DNA from: Desmonostoc muscorum FACHB-395
Lineage (GTDB): Bacteria; Cyanobacteriota; Cyanobacteriia; Cyanobacteriales; Nostocaceae
Direction of reading: 5' to 3'
Assembly: GCF_014698035.1 (NCBI RefSeq)
Contig: NZ_JACJSF010000069.1
Span: forward strand, 1-43,100
Length of the DNA: 43,100 bases
A program made the position numbers and the translations under genes. Numbering within the stretch: the first letter of the stretch is position 1; every line of letters begins with the position of its first letter. The notes beneath the pieces were generated by a model. It was not told the origin of the DNA. It saw only the letters and a list, made by a program, of their open reading frames with translations, and ran no database searches. Positions 17,278 through 27,800 of the stretch are shown here, in pieces.

Positions 17278-19752
17278 ATGACTCAAACTCCTTCCCTCAA
17301 AACCCAAACTTTGCAAATTGATGGTATGGACTGCGGAAGCTGCGCCAAGACGATTGAAGTCGGTTTGCAGCAGTTAAATGGTGTTACAGAAGTAAAAGTA
17401 AACTTTACGACAGGCAAAGCCAGGGTTTCCTATAACCCAGAAGTCTTGAGTGAAAAGACTATCTATGACCAAATTAGAAGTTTGGGTTATACGGTTGAAC
17501 AGAGTCATGACCATAACGTCGATGTAACTCCTGTGAAAACGCTACAACTACAAATCGGCGGGATGGATTGTGGCAGTTGTGCCAAGACGATTGAGGTTGG
17601 GGTGCAGAAGATAATAGGCGTAAAACAAGCATCGGTCAGCTTTGCCAGCGAACGATTGCAAGTATCCTATGACCCACAACTGGCAAATGAGACGGCAATT
17701 TATGATCGGATTAAAAGTTTGGGTTATACAGTTGAGGAGGGTGTTGAGGCAAGTTCCCATCATCATACTGATTCTTGCGATGGCGAAACGCCCGCCGTAG
17801 GCGATCGTGAGTACGAACACCAACACGAAAAGCCAATAAACAAGCCAAAACAAAAGTCAGACCTGGCAAGCTGGAGATTCTGGATTGAAAATCGCCGGGG
17901 GCAGAGTGTCATACTTGCAGGTATAGGCTTAGTTTTGGGCTTAATTTCTCAAAATATAGCGCTACCTATTTGGATAGCACGGGCTTTCTATGGCATCGGC
18001 ATAGTAATTACTGGCTATCCGATCGCACGGGCTGGTTTATTTGAATTGCGCTTGCGCCGCGCCGATATGAATCTGCTAATGACGATTTCAGTAATCGGGG
18101 CTGTAATTTTAGGGGACTGGTTTGAAGGGGCGCTAGTCGTCTTTTTGTTCACTTTTGGTACAACATTGCAAGTTTTCACCTTTGGTCGCACTCGCAATGC
18201 CATTCGCTCCCTGATGGATTTGACTCCGCCCACTGCTACCGTCAAACGGAATGGTCAGGAGGTGACAGTTTCCGTCGAAAGTATTCAGCTAGGTGAAACT
18301 TTGACAATTCGACCAGGACAGCGTGTAGCGTTGGATGGTGTAGTTGTTTCTGGCGCAAGCACCATCGATCAGTCTCCAATTACAGGAGAATCAATTCCAG
18401 AAGATAAGGCTCCAGGTAATAATGTCTTTGCTGGGACACTGAATCAGACAGGCTTTTTAGAAGTCAAAGTTACTCACACTGCTAGCGATACAACTGTTGC
18501 TAAAATTATTAATCTTGTGGAACAAGCTCAAGAAAGCCGCGCACCCTCGCAGCAGTGGGTGGATAAGTTTGCACAGGTCTACACACCGGTAGTGATTTTA
18601 GCAGCGATCGCCATTGCTTTAATACCAACCTTGGCATTTGCTCAATCGTTCAACGTCTGGCTTTACCGGGCACTGGTAATGCTAGTAATAGCCTGCCCCT
18701 GTGCTTTAGTAATTTCTACTCCTGTCTCGATTGTTAGCGCCATTGGTGCAGCAACTCGTAAGGGCGTTTTGTTCAAAGGGGGTAATGCGCTGGAAACAGC
18801 TGGACGTTTGACTACTTTTGCTTTTGATAAAACTGGTACGATTACGCAAGGACTACCCGTTGTACAGAAGGTTTATGACCTTGGCAAGGTAAGCGCAAAC
18901 ATGGTATTACTGATTGCAGCTTCAGTTGAGCAACAGTCTGAGCATCCCCTCTCCAAGGCAATTGTAGCCAAGGCTCACGATCAAGGGATGGAGTTAGAAA
19001 CACCTATTAACTTTACTGCACTACCTGGGAAAGGGATTCAGGCGAACTTTAAGGAGCAGTTATACTTCATAGGCAATCAACGGTTGTTTTTAGACCAAGG
19101 TATTCGCTTATCTAGTGAAGCTGAATATTTGTTAGCTTCTATTGAACAACTCGGTCAAATTCCGGTGCTGGTAGGAACAAATGAAGGGTTATTAGGAGCG
19201 ATCGCACTCTCCGATGGTATCCGCTTGGAAGCGACAGAAGCCCTGCGACAGTTGAAGCGGGTTGGATTAAAGCGATTAGTAATGCTAACGGGCGATCGCA
19301 CTGCCGTTGCTAAACAGGTTGCCCAGCAAGTTGGAATTACAGAGTACCGGGCAGAACTGTTACCAAAAGATAAACTTGAAGAAATTCAACTTCTGCGTCA
19401 AACAGGAGTAGTAGGTATGGTTGGAGATGGTATTAACGATGCTCCTGCGCTTGCTGCTGCGGATATTAGTTTTGCAGTTGGTGGAATAGATATTGCTCTG
19501 GAGACAGCAGATGTAGTGATCGTAGGAAGTGACCTGAGACGACTTGCTTATGCAGTAGAACTAAGCCGTCGCACTGTATCTGTAATTCAACAGAATGTTG
19601 TCTTTTCTTTAGTAACAAAAGGTTTATTTCTGCTATTAGGAACCTTTGGGTTTGTTGGGTTAGCTGTAGCTGTTTTAGCAGATACAGGGACTTCCTTATT
19701 AGTTACTGCAAATGGAATGCGGCTATTTAGAACCAAGGTTGTCAAGGATTAG
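17278..19752 (+). CDS. heavy-metal P1B-type ATPase, ZiaA/AztA-like (Zn/Cd/Pb efflux)
   Basis: ATP-driven metal exporter of 824 aa. Two N-terminal heavy-metal-binding domains each carry GMDCGSC (cysteines at 19/22 and about 98/101), followed by a His-rich linker (SSHHHTDSC, EYEHQHEK, about 160-184). The transmembrane CPC motif is at C473-P-C475, the phosphorylation site DKTGT begins at D517, then the HP motif (SEHPLSKA) and the hinge GDGINDAP. The tandem HMA domains distinguish it from ZiaA, which has one, and match AztA of Anabaena. DCxxC domains are typical of Zn/Cd/Pb rather than Cu pumps. It is divergent from the SmtB-type repressor across one operator. Confidence 0.92.
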   Translation: MTQTPSLKTQTLQIDGMDCGSCAKTIEVGLQQLNGVTEVKVNFTTGKARVSYNPEVLSEKTIYDQIRSLGYTVEQSHDHNVDVTPVKTLQLQIGGMDCGSCAKTIEVGVQKIIGVKQASVSFASERLQVSYDPQLANETAIYDRIKSLGYTVEEGVEASSHHHTDSCDGETPAVGDREYEHQHEKPINKPKQKSDLASWRFWIENRRGQSVILAGIGLVLGLISQNIALPIWIARAFYGIGIVITGYPIARAGLFELRLRRADMNLLMTISVIGAVILGDWFEGALVVFLFTFGTTLQVFTFGRTRNAIRSLMDLTPPTATVKRNGQEVTVSVESIQLGETLTIRPGQRVALDGVVVSGASTIDQSPITGESIPEDKAPGNNVFAGTLNQTGFLEVKVTHTASDTTVAKIINLVEQAQESRAPSQQWVDKFAQVYTPVVILAAIAIALIPTLAFAQSFNVWLYRALVMLVIACPCALVISTPVSIVSAIGAATRKGVLFKGGNALETAGRLTTFAFDKTGTITQGLPVVQKVYDLGKVSANMVLLIAASVEQQSEHPLSKAIVAKAHDQGMELETPINFTALPGKGIQANFKEQLYFIGNQRLFLDQGIRLSSEAEYLLASIEQLGQIPVLVGTNEGLLGAIALSDGIRLEATEALRQLKRVGLKRLVMLTGDRTAVAKQVAQQVGITEYRAELLPKDKLEEIQLLRQTGVVGMVGDGINDAPALAAADISFAVGGIDIALETADVVIVGSDLRRLAYAVELSRRTVSVIQQNVVFSLVTKGLFLLLGTFGFVGLAVAVLADTGTSLLVTANGMRLFRTKVVKD

Positions 19753-19803
19753 TATTAGCGAACGATGCTACAAAGCAGCCGCTACGCGAACGCCATAATT
19801 AAA

Positions 19804-19928
19804 GATACAGCAGTTTTCGTTTGCATGAAGTACAAATTTACAGGTTGTGAGGCAGGAGACAGAAAGTTTGTATATTTGATTTTGAGTCCTGCATTTATAC
19901 TTCACTTACTTGCAAACTGCTGTATATC
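19804..19928. repeat. MITE-like imperfect inverted repeat (about 125 bp)
   Basis: The left arm begins GATACAGCAGTTTTCGTTTG and the right arm ends with its near complement GCAAACTGCTGTATATC; the pairing continues inward (GAAGTA with TACTTC). An inner pair GCAGGA (19852-19857) and TCCTGC (19887-19892) forms a second stem. No coding capacity. The architecture fits a non-autonomous miniature transposable element of the kind dispersed in Nostoc genomes. Target duplications are not obvious. Confidence 0.55.
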
Positions 19929-20086
19929 TATTGCTGATTCAATTCTTAGTAGCTTTAAATTGTCTTAGATATCCCATTTTTTACTCTTAAAATATGTTCC
20001 ATTACTTCAAATTTCCTCAAGCTTCGCATTAGAGGCGTTGAATGCAAAAAAATAGTTATGAATTTCACTAACCAAAAGTTGATACA

Positions 20087-20104
20087 TTAACGTGAGTTCG
20101 ACGG
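20087..20104 (+). repeat. 18-bp direct repeat, left copy
   Basis: TTAACGTGAGTTCGACGG. An identical copy in the same orientation stands at 24474-24491, on the other side of the two-gene unit 20421-24451. Probably an IS-end remnant or a recombination footprint. Confidence 0.6.
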
Positions 20105-20420
20105 CCCTAAAAAACGGCAGGCGGCAGTTAGACTACTACAAAAGGATTGATTTCTTCCTGTCAAGTAAGGTAACTAAAGCACAAGCCCTGCTGTTCGTAC
20201 AATTGGGAAATTTCCAGCACAGCAAACGAATTCGGTCGCTTGTAGCAAAAATAATGGCGCGATTTTGTGCCTATTGACTTTCAGTGAAGCGATCACACAT
20301 TGTTGATGCCAGTACCAACAATTAACATATTTTTTGATCGTTTCATCCCTTTACAAGAAAAGCAATTTCCAAAGCGATCACACGACAGTTTTTATTCATG
20401 CGATCGCGTCTTTTATAGTA
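20105..20420. other. non-coding stretch next to the 18-bp repeat
   Basis: About 315 bp. A plus-strand frame (to 20277) can be read for 61 codons but has no proper start, no ribosome site and no family resemblance; it could be debris of a mobile element. HIP1-like GCGATC cores are frequent. Confidence 0.35.
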
Positions 20421-21404
20421 CTAGACAGAGAAGCCAAACTTCTGGAATGGAAGATTATTTATTAGTTCCATATTGCCAGTTTTGACTTCCACCTTCAACA
20501 GTGATTTAAGGGTTTTATCTTTTGTACTCTTGTCAGTAGCAAGTGCATACAATTCATCGGAAGCAGAAATGGCCAAGTCTTCAACATCATTGGCAGTAGT
20601 AGAGCCGTCTTGAAGTTTTAGTGGAGTCAATCTATTGATTTTAACTTTGCCGGTAAGACTAGCTTTTTTATTAAGGTTAAAACTTATTAACCTGGTGCCA
20701 ATTTCTGAGCCAGTCTCAGTGGCATAAATATTCCCTTTCGAATCTTTGCATAGATTAGCGTAGCGATAGTTCAAGTTTAATTCGGGTAGATTGAGTTCAT
20801 CTTTAGAAGAAACCCTACCTGTTTGGGAATCGATTATTGCGAAAGAAAAAGCTGAGATACCCTGATACGCTACCAAGCACAGAAGTTGATTCTTGGTACC
20901 GGGAAGGCTTAGTAAACTTTCAATAGTCTGATTGGGGTTCTCAAGCCCTAGTACTTTTTTGCTTTTGAATTTAGGGTTCTTAGGACTTCCTGTCGCAATA
21001 AGGAGATAGTTTCGATTACCATCTTTACCCCTAAAGACTGTAGATATTACAGTATCCTTCTTTTCATCCACTATCGCTTTCGTAATCCGGTCAGATTCAG
21101 GAGAGAATATGGCTTGAGATTTTTTAGGTACAGTCAATGGGTTGTCAACAGATAGAGATGGTGTTTTGACGTTAGAGAGAACTTTTTTCTTCTTTAGTTT
21201 GGCAGTCTTCAGTTCCACTGGTGGAGTTTCGTTTTCCCGATTTTGAGCATTGGATTCTCTTGGAAGGACGTTTACTCCAAAAATATCCGGGTCGCTATTC
21301 TCGCTATTCTGAGCAAGCGCTTTACTAGATATTTCGGCAACAATAGTGGAAGTCAAACTGGCAGCTAACAACTTTCCAAATTGACGGCGTTGTAATGATG
21401 TCAT
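20421..21404 (-). CDS. Tat-exported protein of unknown function (327 aa)
   Basis: The N-terminus is a twin-arginine signal (SLQRRQFGKLLAAS, cleavage near KALAQ at about residue 32), so the protein is exported folded to the periplasm. After a Lys/Pro-rich segment (about 60-100) the rest (about 105-320) is a series of beta-strand blades, for example NYLLIATGS, YANLCKDSKGNIYATETGS and DLAISASDELYALATD, resembling a beta-propeller such as the WD40- or PQQ-like kind. Its start is 14 bp after the stop of the large DUF4082 protein, so the two are one operon and probably act together. No catalytic residues are evident and I do not recognise a named family. Confidence 0.75.
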   Translation of the reverse strand: MTSLQRRQFGKLLAASLTSTIVAEISSKALAQNSENSDPDIFGVNVLPRESNAQNRENETPPVELKTAKLKKKKVLSNVKTPSLSVDNPLTVPKKSQAIFSPESDRITKAIVDEKKDTVISTVFRGKDGNRNYLLIATGSPKNPKFKSKKVLGLENPNQTIESLLSLPGTKNQLLCLVAYQGISAFSFAIIDSQTGRVSSKDELNLPELNLNYRYANLCKDSKGNIYATETGSEIGTRLISFNLNKKASLTGKVKINRLTPLKLQDGSTTANDVEDLAISASDELYALATDKSTKDKTLKSLLKVEVKTGNMELINNLPFQKFGFSV

Positions 21405-21418
21405 TCTTGTGGGATGCT

Positions 21419-24400
21419 TTAAGGAACAATGAGGTTTGCATCTGGTGCCAGGGGTCTGGCTCCCATATCTGCTAAAATATTGACGGTTATTTGCTTGGCA
21501 CGAATATCTTCCCGAGCTGGGCTAACACCATCACTGTCTAACCCCCATGCCCACTGATTGGTACCGGAGGCAAAGACTTTAGCCCCACTACTGGCGGTGT
21601 AGCGTGTTGTGTGGGCTTTTGTAAAATCCTGGTTTGAAGGGAGGGTTCGTTCTCCAGGTGGTTCGTCGAAGGTTGGCAATACACTAGCGGGTGTGACTAC
21701 CGACTCAGACAACGTTACTAGACCGGGAGGAGTCGACCCATTATTAACAATAAAATCCCATTCATAGCCCATTAACAAATTCAGCTGATCTCCATTTTGG
21801 AGTCCCGTATTTGCATAATAAAAATCGCTGCTGTTGGTGACAACAAAATTAAAACCGCCGTAAACATTTGGGGTGTCGCTACCGTACATTACTCCTAACA
21901 AGGAGTTTTCTGGTCGCTGGTTTTGGACGCTACGGAATTTATTAGTGGCTGCTGATGGTCCCTGTTGCTGGGCGACTGAATCCAATGACCAGTCTTGTTT
22001 GTAGCACGCCATCACCCGGTTGGGCTTCACTTGCCCAGCAGCGAGAGTAGAATTTTCAAACCTCACTCGCCAATAGCAAGTATTGGAAGAGAAAAATCCC
22101 AAATTAATTCCAGCATTTCGAGCAGCCTCGACGGCATCCCGCATTTCTTTAGACCAGTATTCATCGTGACCTACAGACAGAAATACTTTGTGATCGAGCA
22201 ATCTTTGTCCGTTGGAGTGAACCTGCATATTGTCGGTGTAGGTCACATCGTAACATTGAGATTCCAGCCAGCGCACCATATTATATTCCCATCGCAGAGG
22301 TGTCTCGAACTCGTAGGACTCTTGAGAAGTTGCCTGTGACATGGGCCGGTCATAGGAAACCTTGTAAGCTCTTTGTCCACCAACACTGTTAAAGCTGTAC
22401 AAGCTGTAACCCCCAGTAGTGCTATAGGCTAGGACACAAGAAATGGCGCTTTGGAACAAAATATCAGCAGTGTTGCTATCATCGCGGACGACAAACCACA
22501 CGTGCGCTATTTTGCTGCTTGCTTGGTCAGTCAGCTTGGCAATGTAAATACCACTAGTCCAGTTAGTATTTGCCTGTAAGACGTAGGAAGTTGTCCAATT
22601 ACACTCCACCAGCCCGGTATTGGGGTCTCTGGTACAGGCGGGTTGGGTCGTGCCATTGAGCGGACCGCTGCTTGCCATCAATCTTCCTCCCGTGCCGCCA
22701 TAGTAGCCCAAACGGTACACGTCGATGGTAAAGTTTCCGGCTTGTCCAAGAGAAACCTTAATGTCCAGAGATTCCCCTTTATTGATACTAGTCGCCGAGG
22801 CATAACCAGCAATTTCACCACTACCCCGGTTGTCAAGCTTCCAGTTAGTCGTGCCAGGATTTAGGTTTTCTTTATAGATGGCATTTTGCTTTTCCACAGG
22901 TATGGTTGCTGAAGCAAAGAAGTCTATACTGCCGATTCCTACTGCTGTCGCTGTTACTACTACTCCTCCAGGACCAGTGGGTACCGATCCCAATGTCAAG
23001 GTTGTACTTGCTTGACCGCTAGCATTAGTTATTGCAGTAGTGGGCGACACCGACCCACCGCCATTGGTAACAATAAAGTTCACCGTTACCCCTGACTGAG
23101 GATTGTTTTGAGAGTTTACAACTTTCACAACTAGGGGGTTGGGTAGAACTGCGCCCGTTGCGCCACTCTGATTGTCTCCACTGACTTTAATTAAGTTACT
23201 GCCGACGATAAAGGTGATATCGCGATAGTAGTTACTATTCCGGTAAGAACTGGTTGGGAAAGAATTCGGGATAGTGTTATACACCCCATTGTTGCCGTCT
23301 GCTACCGAGTTAAGATCGCCATTGACTATGGAACTGGCCAGTTGTTCATAAGTGATAGCGTAATAGGCATTTACGTTGACAGAAACCACGTAAGTCGTAT
23401 TAGCTAGAATGCTGACTGGCGTTTCTATAACCTGCTCCTGCCACCCAGAAGCCGTCTCATTAGCAAAAGTAACGCTTGCCAAGAGCGTTCCCGTTGCCGT
23501 CCATATTTTGCCAATATGACTCCCTGTCTCGCTAGAGGCTTTCCAGAAGCGAATTGCGGAAATCTGCCCCCCTTTTGCACTGCGGAATTTTAGACCTAAT
23601 TCATAGGGAACGTTATCAGTAACATTTGGAGTGCTTGGTACTTGTGTCGTCAGAATAGTTTGGGTGTTTCCTGAAGGACTAGCAGTAGCTGAAAAGGTAA
23701 CACTACCGACTCCGGCTGCGGTGGCGCTTACAGTATTCGTTACAGGTTGGCTTGAGCCAACAATAGATCCTAAAGTTAATATGGTGCTAGCCTGACCACT
23801 GGCATTCGTTACTGCACTAGCGGACGAGACTGAACCCCCACCACTGGTAACAGCAAAGTTCACCGTAACACCTGACTGAGGATTTCCTGTACTGTCTTTT
23901 ACCTGAACAACAAAGGGGTTGGACAGTGTAGCTCCGGCTGCACCAGTCTGATTGTCGCCGCTGGTTTTTGTAATTGTTGGCAGCGAAACAACTACAAAGT
24001 CGATGTCACGAAAATAGTTAGTATTTCGGTAAGAACCGGTTGGGAAGGCTCCTGAAGTTCCGTTAAACACTCCATTGTTTCCGTCTGCCACTGAACTGAG
24101 ATCGCCATTGACGATGGGGTTAGCCAACTCATCATAAGTAGCGACGTAATAGGCGTTTACGTTGACAGAGACGACATAGGTGATATCAGCTTGAATGTTA
24201 ATTGGTGTGCTAAAAGCCTGCTGCTGCCATCCAGATGTTGTTTCGTTAGTAAAAGTGACACTTGCCAAGAGCGTTCCCGTTTCACTCCATATTTTGCCAA
24301 TATGAGTTCCTGTCTCGCTAGAGGCTTTCCAGAAGCGAATTACAGAAATTTGTCCCACTTTTGCGCTGCGGAATTTCATCCCTAATTCATAGGGAACGTT

Positions 24401-24451
24401 ATCAGTATAATTTGAAATGGTCGGTACTTGACTGGTAAAAAGGACAGCCAT
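21419..24451 (-). CDS. DUF4082 / Ig-like / dimethylformamidase-like surface protein (1010 aa)
   Basis: A modular protein: DUF4082 (about 1-152), an invasin/Big_1-type Ig domain (about 155-262), a second DUF4082 (about 265-415), a second Ig domain (about 418-520), and a 480-residue C-terminal domain resembling the large subunit of N,N-dimethylformamidase (FTIDVYRLGYYGG, VFLSVGHDEYWS, GFFSSNTCYWRVRFE). The first two modules are a tandem duplication of about 260 residues also visible in the DNA. There is no N-terminal signal peptide, so export would need another route. It is followed after 14 bp by a Tat-exported protein. Carbohydrate or cell-surface binding by the N-terminal modules and a hydrolase-type C-terminus are likely; substrate unknown. 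Confidence 0.8.
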   Translation of the reverse strand: MAVLFTSQVPTISNYTDNVPYELGMKFRSAKVGQISVIRFWKASSETGTHIGKIWSETGTLLASVTFTNETTSGWQQQAFSTPINIQADITYVVSVNVNAYYVATYDELANPIVNGDLSSVADGNNGVFNGTSGAFPTGSYRNTNYFRDIDFVVVSLPTITKTSGDNQTGAAGATLSNPFVVQVKDSTGNPQSGVTVNFAVTSGGGSVSSASAVTNASGQASTILTLGSIVGSSQPVTNTVSATAAGVGSVTFSATASPSGNTQTILTTQVPSTPNVTDNVPYELGLKFRSAKGGQISAIRFWKASSETGSHIGKIWTATGTLLASVTFANETASGWQEQVIETPVSILANTTYVVSVNVNAYYAITYEQLASSIVNGDLNSVADGNNGVYNTIPNSFPTSSYRNSNYYRDITFIVGSNLIKVSGDNQSGATGAVLPNPLVVKVVNSQNNPQSGVTVNFIVTNGGGSVSPTTAITNASGQASTTLTLGSVPTGPGGVVVTATAVGIGSIDFFASATIPVEKQNAIYKENLNPGTTNWKLDNRGSGEIAGYASATSINKGESLDIKVSLGQAGNFTIDVYRLGYYGGTGGRLMASSGPLNGTTQPACTRDPNTGLVECNWTTSYVLQANTNWTSGIYIAKLTDQASSKIAHVWFVVRDDSNTADILFQSAISCVLAYSTTGGYSLYSFNSVGGQRAYKVSYDRPMSQATSQESYEFETPLRWEYNMVRWLESQCYDVTYTDNMQVHSNGQRLLDHKVFLSVGHDEYWSKEMRDAVEAARNAGINLGFFSSNTCYWRVRFENSTLAAGQVKPNRVMACYKQDWSLDSVAQQQGPSAATNKFRSVQNQRPENSLLGVMYGSDTPNVYGGFNFVVTNSSDFYYANTGLQNGDQLNLLMGYEWDFIVNNGSTPPGLVTLSESVVTPASVLPTFDEPPGERTLPSNQDFTKAHTTRYTASSGAKVFASGTNQWAWGLDSDGVSPAREDIRAKQITVNILADMGARPLAPDANLIVP

Positions 24452-24473
24452 AGGTATTTCCTTTAAACTTTAA

Positions 24474-24491
24474 TTAACGTGAGTTCGACGG
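24474..24491 (+). repeat. 18-bp direct repeat, right copy
   Basis: Exact copy of 20087-20104 in the same orientation, 23 bp before the start (upstream side) of the DUF4082 gene. The two copies bracket about 4.4 kb. Confidence 0.6.
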
Positions 24492-24822
24492 TTAGAAAAA
24501 GGCAAAAAGATTGCTAGAGAGAGATGGATTTACTCAACTCGACAGGCGCAAGCGATCGCTACAATTGATTGAGAATGGGCAAAAAAGCCACAAAAAATGA
24601 ATGCCGAGACTAAGAATATCCTAGCGTGGCAAAACTTACTAGAGAGGAGTGGAAATCCTGTAATCTTGACCTTGTAGCGAAATAATGGTGCAGAAACTTG
24701 GCATGAAATTGTCTAAAACCAGAGGCAACATCTTTTGAAGTACTCGATTGTGTCCAAAAAAAATGCCCTTCGTGCGGTCAAGCAATAGCTGTAAAATTCG
24801 CATTTCATCCCTATCCCCAAAA
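24492..24822. other. intergenic region after the second RND pump
   Basis: About 330 bp without a credible gene. A plus-strand reading near 24740-24790 includes KKCPSCGQAI, a zinc-ribbon-like scrap that may come from a transposase. Otherwise nothing recognised. Confidence 0.35.
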
Positions 24823-27800
24823 TCAATTTTCCAACACAGATTCCGCTACCTTCCCATTTTCCACAACAGCCACACTTCGCTTAGGTAATAAAAACTTACC
24901 AAACTTAGAATATAAAGCAGGTAAAACCAACAAAGTTAACGCCGTAGAAGTAAACAAACCACCTAACACTACAATCGAAAGAGGTTGCAAAATTTCCTTC
25001 CCTGGCCCCACTGAAATGACCAACGGAACTAAACCCAAAGCTGAAGTTAAAGATGTCATCAAAATAGCGTTGAGTCGTTCCATTGATCCAGCAATTAATA
25101 CTTCTTTTAAAGACATCCCTAACGCAACTTTTGTCGTGTAATTATCTACTAATAATAATCCGTTTCGAGTAGCCACACCAAACAAAGTTACAAACCCCAC
25201 CAATGAGGCTACAGAAACAACTCCACCTGTAAAAGCTACCGCAATTACTCCACCCACTAATGCAATGGGCAAGTTAATCATAATCATTGCTGTTGAAGCG
25301 ATTGATTTCACAGAAAGATACATTAGTACTGTAATCACAACAAAGGAAATAGCACCGAAAACCAGAATATTTTGTGAAGCTCGTTCTTCTGCTTCAAATT
25401 GACCTCCATATTGAATAAAATAACCTGAAGTAAGTTGCACTTGTGCCTTAACTTTATTTTGAATATCTGTCACTACAGAACGCAAATCTCTGCTTTTAGC
25501 GTTAGCAGATACCACAATTAAACGTGAAACATTTTCCCGGTTGATAGTATTAGGTCCAGTGCCATAGGCAACCGTAGCAACTTTAGCTAAGGGAATTTTA
25601 TTCCCATCAGGGGTATCAACTAACAAATTCTCAATAGTTTGTAGATTGTTGCGATACTGTGGTTGCAACCACACAACCAAATCAAAGCTTTGTTGCTTCT
25701 CTAAAACTTGAGAGACTACTCTTCCATTGAGCGCTGTTTCAATGATATTAGATAATTGTCCAATAGTTAAACCGTAGCGAGATGCAGCAACACGGTCAAA
25801 CTTAATTTGAATTTGTTCAATAGGAATCTGTGGTTCGAGTTGTAAATCTACAATTCCCGGAATAGATTTTATTGCGTCTTCAACTTGCTTTCCAAGCTTG
25901 CGAAGTTCTTCCAAGTCGGAACCAAAAATTTTGACCGCGATTTGACTCCTGACCCCAGACAAAATTTCATCAATACGGTGAGCAATAAATCCCCCAATAT
26001 TAGATGCAGCCCCTGGTATTTTGTTAAACTCTTCGCGCAACCATTCTACAGTAGCTGCGCGATTTTTCATTCCTTTGTCACTCAACCCAATATCAAGGTG
26101 AGCCAAATTCACAGGTGCAGCATCTGCATCATTGGGGGCGCGTCCGGCGCGTAATTGAATATACTTTAATCTAGGGTCGTCTTTGAGTTTATCTTCCAAA
26201 GCAAAAGCAGCACTATTGGTAGCTTCTAAAGATGTACCTGGATAAAGTGCTAAGGTATTTACCAAAGTTGTTTCTTGGAATTCAGGTAGAAATGCCCGTC
26301 CTAAAGCTGGGAAAATAATAATTGCTGCTATCATTCCCGCCGCAGCCACAGTAATAACAACTATAGAATTTCTGATAGCAAAATCGAGAAAAGGGTAATA
26401 AATCCTTTTACAAACTCTTGGTACAAAGGGTTCCCTGACTGACATTTTATTGTGAGGTAATAAAATTGCACATAAAGCCGGACTTACAAGCAGTGCTTCT
26501 AAGCTAGAGACTACAACTACCACCAGATAACTAAGACCCATTGGGCCAAAAATCCGACCTTCCACACCAGCGAGGGCAAATATTGGAGAAAAGACGACTA
26601 TAGTAATTAAAGTTGCCCCAATTAGAGATTCCTGGACTTCCTGTACTCCTTCAAAAACAATTTCCAGTACTGGACGCGGGTTGGGAGAGTATTTATTTTG
26701 TCGCAACAAACGAAAAACATTTTCTGCATAGACAATGGCATCATCGATCGCTGTACCAATGGCGATCGCTAATCCTCCCAAAGTCATTGTATTCAGCCCC
26801 AAGCCCAAAAAAGATAATACTTGCAATGAAAATATAAAGGTCAGGGCAAAATTCAACAGCACAACTCCAAGAGTCCGCCAATTCATTAAAAAAGGGATGA
26901 GGATAACTGCTGCAATGATACTACCTTCCACCAAGGCTGACCTGACATTTTCCACCGAAGTATCGATATAATCTGCTTGGCGGAAGGTTTGATTTACTTT
27001 AATTTCTTTCGGTAAACCTGCTTTTAGCTCAGATATTGCGGCTTCAATAGCGCGGGTGACGGTGGGAGTATCAGCTAGGGGTTGTTTATTCACCATCACC
27101 ACAACAGCATCTTTCCCATTTAAACTACCATCGCCGATTTTCACAGCACCACCAATTTGCACTTGGGCGACATCTCCCAGGCGGACGGGCGTTCCTTGAC
27201 GGGCGACAATGACAGATTGTTGAAGATCATCAAGGGATTCAATCCGCCCAATTCCCCGAATTAAAGTTTGTTTATCAGGAGTAGTCAAAAAGCCACCAGG
27301 AGCATTGACATTTGCCGACTGTACAGCTTCACTTACCTGTTGTAAAGATACATTAAAAGCTTGTAGTTTGTTGAGGTCTACTAACACTTGATACTGACGC
27401 ACATCGCCGCCATACACAAGTACTTGACTGACACCGGGAACTGCTAAAAGGCGATTCGTCACTTGCCAATCAACAATTCTGCGGACTTCCATGAGGTCGA
27501 TTTTAGTGGCAGATTGGTTATTGCCTTCCCCTTCCACAGTCAAGGCGTACTTTAATACAGTACCGATGGGAGAGCTAGTGGGAGCAATTCGTGGGGTTTC
27601 AACTCCTTCTGGTAGCTTGCTTACGGCTTGTTGCAGTCGTTCTTGTATCAACTGACGGGCTTGAAAGATATCTGTTCCCCAGCCAAAAACAACTCTGACT
27701 ACAGAAAGTCCGGCTGAAGAAGAGGAACGAACGGTAGTTAAGCCTGGAGTCCCATTAATGGCACTTTCAATTGGTAATGTCACCAAAGATTCGATTTCTT

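Noticed and set aside
20092..20485. Short plus-strand frames between the ATPase and the Tat protein
   Set aside because: No credible start; one overlaps the end of the Tat protein gene.
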